The notes below the pieces were generated by a model. That model worked only from the letters and a program-made list of their open reading frames with translations, was not told where the DNA came from and searched no databases. Both the position numbers and the translations under genes were made by a program. This document shows positions 59,486 to 64,000 of a stretch of DNA of 64,000 bases, piece by piece (within the stretch, counting starts at the first letter, position 1; every line of letters begins with the position of its first letter). Origin of the DNA: an uncultured Methylopila sp. GTDB lineage: Bacteria; Pseudomonadota; Alphaproteobacteria; Rhizobiales; Methylopilaceae. The stretch covers positions 1-64,000 of the forward strand of contig CABHPB010000014.1 in assembly GCA_902168115.1 (NCBI GenBank), written 5' to 3'.

Positions 59486-61567
59486 TCACGCCAGCGTGCG
59501 GACGTTCGGCTCGCGGTCCCAGTAGCGCTTCTTCGCCGCCTCGACGAAGCCCTTGAGATCGACGACGCCCTCGTCCGGCTCGACGCCCGCCTTGTCGAGC
59601 AGCGGCTTGGCGTCGGCGTTGTGGCCGATCGCCTTCAGATGTCCGAAGGCGTCCATCACCCACTGGACCGCCGCGCCCTCCCTGGCCAGCTTCGCCGCCG
59701 CCTCGGCCGACAGGATGACCGCGCAGGCGTCGACCGTGACGGACGGCTGCCCGAACAGCTGGGCGTCGGCCTCGATCGCCGAGCCGTCCGACAGGGGCAC
59801 CTGCCCGACCTTCGGCGCGATCAGCATCGGGTGGCCGCCGGCCGCCTTGACGCCCTCCTTCACCGATTTGAGCTCGGCGGCGTCCGTGCCGTCCGCAAAC
59901 AGGATGCCCACCGTCCGGCCCTCGAGCGTATGCTTTTCGAGCGGCCCGCGGATGATCCGCAGCGCCGGGGACGGCTCCATGTCGATCGGAGCGACCTTCG
60001 CCGCGGACGCCTTCGGAAGCTCCATGGCCAGCCCGTCCGCCACCCGGCGCGCCAGCTCCTCGTCGACGTTGCGAAGGTTCGCCATCATCGTGAGCCTGAT
60101 GTGCGGCAGCGAGACCTTGCTGAGCTCGAAAACGAAGGCCGACGCGATATGCGCCTGCTCGGCCGGGTCCATGGAGCGCCAGAACAGGCGCGCCTGGCTG
60201 TAGTGGTCGGCGAAGCTTTCGGCGCGGATGCGCAGCTTCTGGCCTCCCTCTTCGGCCGGGAATGTCCTGAAGCCGTTCTCGGGGTCCTCGCGCGGACCGC
60301 CGATCTCGCCTGCGAGATGCAGCGAGTTCGGCTCGTAGTTCGCGCGGCCCTTTGGGGCGTGCATCTGCATGTGGCCGTCGCGCTGCATGTTCTGGAACGG
60401 GCACCCGCCCTCGCGCCCCTTCGCCTGATTGACCGGGATCTGGTGCCAGTTGGTCGAGCCCAGCCGCTTGATCTGCGTGTCCTGGTACGAGAACAGCCGG
60501 CCCTGCAGCAGAGGATCGTTGGAGTGGTCGATGCCCGGCACCAGATGGCTCGGGCAGAACGCGACCTGCTCGGTCTCGGCGAAGAAGTTGTCGGGATAGC
60601 GATCGAGCACGAGCTTGCCGACGACGCGGACCGGCAGGACCTCCTCCGGGATGATCTTGGTCGCGTCGAGCACGTCATAGGGCTGGCTGTTCGCGAACTC
60701 CTCGTCGAACAGCTGAACGCCCAGATCCCATTCGGGATAGTCGCCGCGCCCGATCCGCTCGAACAGGTCGCGGCGCTGGTAGTCGGGATCGGCGCCGGCC
60801 GTCTTGACGGTCTCGTCCCAGATCGACGAGGCCAGGCCCGCCTTCGGCTTCCAGTGGAACTTGACGAAGGTGCTCTTCCCGGCCTTGTCGACGAAACGGA
60901 AGGTGTGGATGCCGAACCCTTCCATGGTCGCGAAGCTCTTCGGGAGGGTTCGGTCCGACATCGCCCACATGATCATGTGGGTGGATTCCGGCATCAGGCT
61001 GATGAAGTCCCAGAAGGTGTCGTGCGCCGTGGCGGCCTGCGGGTAGCCTCGATCCGCCTCCATCTTGGCGGCGTGGACGAGGTCCGGAAACTTCATCGCG
61101 TCCTGGATGAAGAAGACCGGGATGTTGTTGCCGACGAGGTCCCAGTTGCCCTCGCGGGTGTAGAACTTTACGGCGAAGCCGCGCACGTCGCGCGGCGTGT
61201 CGACCGAGCCCGCGCCGCCGGCCACGGTGGAGAAGCGGACGAAGACGTCGGTCCGCTGGCCCTTTTTCTGGAACAGGTCGGCGCGCGTGACGTCGGCGAG
61301 GCTGTCAGTGCACTCGAAGTAGCCGTGCGCGGCGCTTCCGCGCGCATGGACGATGCGCTCCGGGATCCGCTCATGGTCGAAGTGGTTGATCTTCTCGCGA
61401 TAGACCTCGTCCTCCAGCAGCACGGGGCCCCGTTCGCCCACCTTCAGCTGGTTCTGGTTGTCGCTGACGGGCGTGCCGTGGTTCGTGGTGAGGACCGGAT
61501 GATCTGCGTCCGTGACCTGGTGGGTCTCGCCGCCGTTGGCGATGTCGCGTGATGCTTTTTTGGCCAT
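59486..61567 (-). CDS. katE: Large-subunit (clade 2) catalase
   Basis: A 693-residue heme catalase that splits hydrogen peroxide. Catalytic His81 lies in [12 protein letters not shown], the distal Asn region in [20 protein letters not shown], and the heme-binding Tyr in [14 protein letters not shown]. Residues ~530-690 are the extra flavodoxin-like C-terminal domain ([20 protein letters not shown]), typical of HPII/KatE-type enzymes. The frame is intact, unlike the paralogous pseudogene at 4842-6027. An EcfG-type promoter lies 27 bases upstream. Confidence 0.97.
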   Translation of the reverse strand: MAKKASRDIANGGETHQVTDADHPVLTTNHGTPVSDNQNQLKVGERGPVLLEDEVYREKINHFDHERIPERIVHARGSAAHGYFECTDSLADVTRADLFQKKGQRTDVFVRFSTVAGGAGSVDTPRDVRGFAVKFYTREGNWDLVGNNIPVFFIQDAMKFPDLVHAAKMEADRGYPQAATAHDTFWDFISLMPESTHMIMWAMSDRTLPKSFATMEGFGIHTFRFVDKAGKSTFVKFHWKPKAGLASSIWDETVKTAGADPDYQRRDLFERIGRGDYPEWDLGVQLFDEEFANSQPYDVLDATKIIPEEVLPVRVVGKLVLDRYPDNFFAETEQVAFCPSHLVPGIDHSNDPLLQGRLFSYQDTQIKRLGSTNWHQIPVNQAKGREGGCPFQNMQRDGHMQMHAPKGRANYEPNSLHLAGEIGGPREDPENGFRTFPAEEGGQKLRIRAESFADHYSQARLFWRSMDPAEQAHIASAFVFELSKVSLPHIRLTMMANLRNVDEELARRVADGLAMELPKASAAKVAPIDMEPSPALRIIRGPLEKHTLEGRTVGILFADGTDAAELKSVKEGVKAAGGHPMLIAPKVGQVPLSDGSAIEADAQLFGQPSVTVDACAVILSAEAAAKLAREGAAVQWVMDAFGHLKAIGHNADAKPLLDKAGVEPDEGVVDLKGFVEAAKKRYWDREPNVRTLA

Positions 61568-61593
61568 GTCGTCCTCGCTAGACTCGAGGGCGC

Positions 61594-61618
61594 AACGACC
61601 GGGCCCTGAACTTGTTCC
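61594..61618 (-). promoter_or_regulatory. EcfG-type general stress promoter of the catalase gene
   Basis: Minus strand GGAAC (61618-61614), 17 bases, GTT (61596-61594), 27 bases before the catalase ATG. Confidence 0.7.
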
Positions 61619-61700
61619 AGCTCAAAACGGCGCGCGGAACGCGAGGCGCCGCAGCGCCGCCCGAGCCCTTCGGCGCCCCCGGCGGGGCGATGGATCGCCG

Positions 61701-61725
61701 GGAACGGCGTCCCTCAGGAGGCGTT
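61701..61725 (+). promoter_or_regulatory. EcfG-type general stress promoter
   Basis: GGAAC at 61701-61705, 17 bases, GTT at 61723-61725 (CGTT with the preceding base). 39 bases before ATG 61764. Divergent from the catalase promoter 83 bp away. Confidence 0.7.
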
Positions 61726-61763
61726 GCCTTCACGCGACGAGCCAAAACTTCGAGGTGAAACAC

Positions 61764-62078
61764 ATGAGCGACGCCGCCACCCTGCTGATGATGCCCGACG
61801 GCGATACGCCCCGGTCGGCCGACTTCGCGGCGGGCGACGTGTTCGGGACGTTCGAGGCCGCGATACGGACGGCGCATGAGCGCGTGGCCCCGACCGGGCC
61901 GCTCGTGCCATGGATCCTGTTCGGCGGCGCGATCATGGACCCGGCGCAGGTCATGGGGACCAACACGCCGCCGGCGCCCCTGAAGGTGGCGGAAGGCGCG
62001 GAGGTCAGCGACCGCCTCGACGCGGACCTCGAGAACACGTTTCCGGCGAGCGATCCGCCGGCGCGCACCGCGCCGTAG
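61764..62078 (+). CDS. Small protein with TFPASDPP motif, paralogue of 22152-22466
   Basis: A 104-residue protein: MSDAATLLMMPDGDTPRSAD, a helix (FEAAIRTAHERVAP), VPWILFGGAIMDPAQVMGTN, and the C-terminal VSDRLDADLENTFPASDPPA. It is the closest match to the protein at 22152 over its full length. ATG 61764 has GAGG nine bases upstream and an EcfG-type promoter. It is probably a general-stress protein; its function is unknown. Confidence 0.78.
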   Translation: MSDAATLLMMPDGDTPRSADFAAGDVFGTFEAAIRTAHERVAPTGPLVPWILFGGAIMDPAQVMGTNTPPAPLKVAEGAEVSDRLDADLENTFPASDPPARTAP

Positions 62079-62084
62079 CGGCTA

Positions 62085-62324
62085 CTACCGCGCGTCTTTC
62101 TCGCATTCGGTCAACACCGCCTGGGACATGCCCGCGCCAGCGCCTGAAGTCTGGCCCTGAGCCTTGGACCCGTCGACCTTCGAGCGCGCGTCCTGACAGA
62201 GACGGTTCATCGCCCGTTCGCTTTCCATGTGCATGTCTTTGGGAAAAACGAGGACATAGGCCAGCACGACGAAGGGAATGACGAGGGCCAGCACGAAGAA
62301 GATCTTTCCGGCAGATTTCCCCAT
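62085..62324 (-). CDS. Small single-pass membrane protein, paralogue of 2269-2511
   Basis: A 79-residue protein: MGKSAGKIFFVLALVIPFVV membrane helix, then FPKDMHMESERAMNRLCQDA and a tail with a second Cys (TECEKDAR). Sequence and layout match 2269-2511. GGAG lies nine bases before ATG 62324. It ends seven bases from the convergent gene at 61764-62078. Confidence 0.72.
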   Translation of the reverse strand: MGKSAGKIFFVLALVIPFVVLAYVLVFPKDMHMESERAMNRLCQDARSKVDGSKAQGQTSGAGAGMSQAVLTECEKDAR

Positions 62325-62553
62325 TCGCGTATCTCCGCCGCTGAGTCGGTCAGAACAGCCGATACGCAACGGCTGCGGCCGCAGTTCATTTCCGGCGCCT
62401 TGATCATCGGCTCAGGAAGATCCGGATGAGAGACAGAGCGCCCTTCTATTCGCCCGCCTGGTTTGGACACGGCAAAAGACATTGACCTAACGTATCGCGG
62501 CGCGTTCGGCGCCTTTTGCTTCCAGGAACGTTACGGTTTTGAGGAGGCATGCG

Positions 62554-62850
62554 ATGAAGACCGGAGACGCGTTCGGCGGCCCCGCGATCGGCGTCATGCC
62601 CTCGACCGACGACTTCGGTCTCGCAGGCGGCCAGAAGGCACGCGCCAGAAGACCAATTGGAACAGGAACGAATTTCTTGAACAGCGAAGCAACGCCGCTG
62701 CGACAGTACGGCGAGAAGAAGTCGCACCGTCAGGGGGACGAGACCACCCGGGCCGCGAAAGCGATCATCGAGCAGGAGCGGGCCGCCCGCGAAAAGAAGA
62801 CCGAACGGCTGCGCAAACTGAGGCTGGAAAAAGACGCCCGTTCGGCCTGA
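62554..62850 (+). CDS. Small basic helical protein, paralogue of 3196-3423
   Basis: A 98-residue protein from ATG 62554 with GAGGAGG upstream. It starts MKTGDAFGGPAIGVMPSTDD and has the shared C-terminal helix AKAIIEQERAAREKKTERLR then KLRLEKDARSA. The N-terminal half is Gly/Pro-rich and probably disordered. The left-hand copy retains only the C-terminal part well. Function unknown. Confidence 0.7.
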   Translation: MKTGDAFGGPAIGVMPSTDDFGLAGGQKARARRPIGTGTNFLNSEATPLRQYGEKKSHRQGDETTRAAKAIIEQERAAREKKTERLRKLRLEKDARSA

Positions 62851-62878
62851 TCCCCGCGTGAGCGCGCCCGGCGGCGGT

Positions 62879-63070
62879 TCAGTCCCGCCGCTGCTTCGAC
62901 TTCGGCGTCTCTTCGGCATGATCGGGATCGCCGCCGCCGGGCTCCGCCTCCTTGCGGGCCTTACGGTCCGTGGCGGCGGCCGCCTTGTCGCCGCCGCCCA
63001 CCTCGACGCCGGCCTGTTCGTCGGGCTTCGATGTGTCGGAGCCGTAAACCGACCGCTGTTCCTTGGACAT
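62879..63070 (-). CDS. 63-residue disordered hydrophilic protein
   Basis: MSKEQRSVYGSDTSKPDEQA begins a charged Gly/Asp/Lys-rich protein (GVEVGGGDKAAAATDRKARK). GGAGG lies eight bases upstream of ATG 63070. Such small proteins are common near stress genes in Hyphomicrobiales. No paralogue was found in this window. Confidence 0.6.
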   Translation of the reverse strand: MSKEQRSVYGSDTSKPDEQAGVEVGGGDKAAAATDRKARKEAEPGGGDPDHAEETPKSKQRRD

Positions 63071-63196
63071 TGAGGGCCTCCTGACGCGTGCGGTCGCATC
63101 GATCCCGAGGCGACCGCTGTCTGGAGAAGCGAAAACGCCGGATATCGTTCCCTTGGGCCACGGTCGATCGCCGTCGCCCGGCGCGGGACGGTTCGC

Positions 63197-63466
63197 CTAT
63201 CTCGGCGTCGATCGCAGCACGGAGCGAAGGATCACGGCGAGACGCACCACTTTCGGCGTGACGCCGCTGGCGACGAACACGATCTTGCCGCTCGGCTTTT
63301 CCCAAGCGTCGCGGCTCTCGCGATCGAGTTCGGGGCGGCGCATCCAGCCGAAGGTGGGCGCGAGGGACGATCGGTTCTTCGTGATCGTCAATGTTGCGCG
63401 GCCCGTGAATGGGTAAGCGGCAAGATATCCTCTTGCGGCGCGGTCTGACCGCGGCCGCGAACTCAC
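63197..63466 (-). CDS. Doubtful hypothetical frame
   Basis: An 89-codon frame from GTG 63466 containing GKIVFVASGVTPKVVRLAVI near the end, which could be a folded strand-helix pair, but the ribosome site is weak and the opposite strand is also open. The region 63071-63642 otherwise shows no gene; I give this low weight. Confidence 0.25.
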   Translation of the reverse strand: MSSRPRSDRAARGYLAAYPFTGRATLTITKNRSSLAPTFGWMRRPELDRESRDAWEKPSGKIVFVASGVTPKVVRLAVILRSVLRSTPR

Positions 63467-63579
63467 CAGTGTTTCAGCCGTCGACGCTTCGGACGGGCCA
63501 AGCGCCGACGATCGGACGAATTGGAGCGCGCCTGCCGGACATCAACGCCGCGTCTGCCCGACGGAGATGGTCTCGACAA

Positions 63580-63604
63580 GGAACCATCGCATGAAGATTT
63601 CGCT
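63580..63604 (+). promoter_or_regulatory. EcfG-type promoter variant
   Basis: GGAAC at 63580-63584, 16 bases, CGCT at 63601-63604, 39 bases before ATG 63643. The same variant (CGCT instead of CGTT) at the same distance precedes the paralogous gene at 7069. Confidence 0.5.
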
Positions 63605-63642
63605 TTCAGGAAGAGGAAGCTTTGAACAGCGCGGAGCCTAGC

Positions 63643-63912
63643 ATGACCGACACGATCCGTTTTCGATCCGACGAGACGGGACGCCATGTGCGATCGAAGA
63701 GCCCCGTCGATGCGCCGGCCCAGGACCCGGAAATCGAGAAATATGACGAGCGACGTTCAGCCGATGGCGACGAGCGCCGAAAGGCGTCGCGCGCGGACCG
63801 GCCGGGCGGGGACGGCGAACCGTCGACCGATGGCGAGAACCGCCACGAAAAGCGGCCCGAGGGCCCGTACAAGGACCTTGCCGACGAGCGCAAACAGGGC
63901 GACTTGAAATAG
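63643..63912 (+). CDS. Small disordered stress protein, paralogue of 6821-7069
   Basis: An 89-residue hydrophilic protein: MTDTIRFRSDETGRHVRSKS, VDAPAQDPEIEKYDERR, a Gly/Asp/Arg-rich middle, and RHEKRPEGPYKDLADERKQG at the end. The ends are nearly the same as in the protein at 6821-7069 while the middle has diverged. An earlier ATG at 63622 is possible. Last gene of the window. Confidence 0.75.
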   Translation: MTDTIRFRSDETGRHVRSKSPVDAPAQDPEIEKYDERRSADGDERRKASRADRPGGDGEPSTDGENRHEKRPEGPYKDLADERKQGDLK

Positions 63913-64000
63913 CCGCGAGCCGCGAGCCGCGGGGCGATGACTTCCGGAAAGCCAGCGGCCTGCGTGAACGCCCGCAAGCGGCAGCCGTGCGGCGACGGGG

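Noticed and set aside
59276-61552. 758-codon open frame on the plus strand
   Set aside because: Exact antisense of the intact catalase; no domain or start site of its own.

Overview
The window is high-GC DNA with the gene content and codon style of an alphaproteobacterium, most likely a methylotroph-like member of the Hyphomicrobiales (Rhizobiales). The evidence is the P27-type phage genes of rhizobial style, the many small general-stress proteins, several promoters of the GGAAC-N16-CGTT type (the EcfG/PhyR general stress sigma factor), and a heme-dependent oxidative N-demethylase locus. There is no rRNA, tRNA or CRISPR array. The genus cannot be fixed from the sequence alone.

Layout. 0-2 kb: the tail of a broken prophage (ParB-methylase fusion, small membrane protein, small terminase subunit, no large terminase). 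2.2-7.1 kb: small stress genes (SpoIIAA-like, DUF4142, OsmC-like, tiny membrane proteins) and a decayed catalase gene. 7.6-13.8 kb: a tightly overlapping minus-strand operon of four glycosyltransferases, a PIG-L deacetylase, a NodS-like methyltransferase and an acyl-CoA dehydrogenase-like protein, preceded by a YciE-type ferritin-like gene and a Crp/Fnr regulator. 16-24 kb: an SDR, an FdhF/YdeP-type molybdoenzyme and more stress-associated small genes. 24.1-34.7 kb: an island bounded by a nearly identical ~97-bp direct repeat. It holds a complete type I restriction-modification system (hsdR, hsdM, hsdS plus an overlapping fourth gene), debris of a cobalamin/iron ABC transporter locus, and a lower-GC lipoprotein pair. 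34.7-42.5 kb: SelO, a decayed second copy of the small terminase gene, and an IclR-controlled catabolic block (gamma-glutamyltransferase family enzyme, AtoE-type transporter, dienelactone hydrolase, truncated enolase-superfamily gene). 42.9-54.6 kb: two tandem LuxR-type regulators diverging from an APC permease and all four subunits of a heme-dependent oxidative N-demethylase, then an Xre regulator, a cupin, a secreted collagen-like protein, and a heme N-hydroxylase-like (YqcI/YcgG, GntA) gene overlapping a DUF1989 gene. 54.7-64 kb: a second stress region with a YciE protein, PepSY protein, MHYT hybrid kinase, full-length catalase and small stress proteins.

How it fits together. The two ends of the window carry paralogous stress gene sets: catalase, four kinds of small protein, and YciE. 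The right-hand copies look intact and several have clear EcfG-type promoters, while the left-hand catalase is a pseudogene. The centre is a nitrogen and one-carbon oxidation locus. The permease should import an N-methylated amino compound, the demethylase removes methyl groups and passes the carbon to a GcvT-like folate-binding subunit, and the adjacent GntA-like/DUF1989 pair, under its own stress-type promoter, may oxidise and hydrolyse a further guanidino- or amine-containing compound. This pair and the Nod-factor-like glycosylation operon are the best candidates for undescribed biology.
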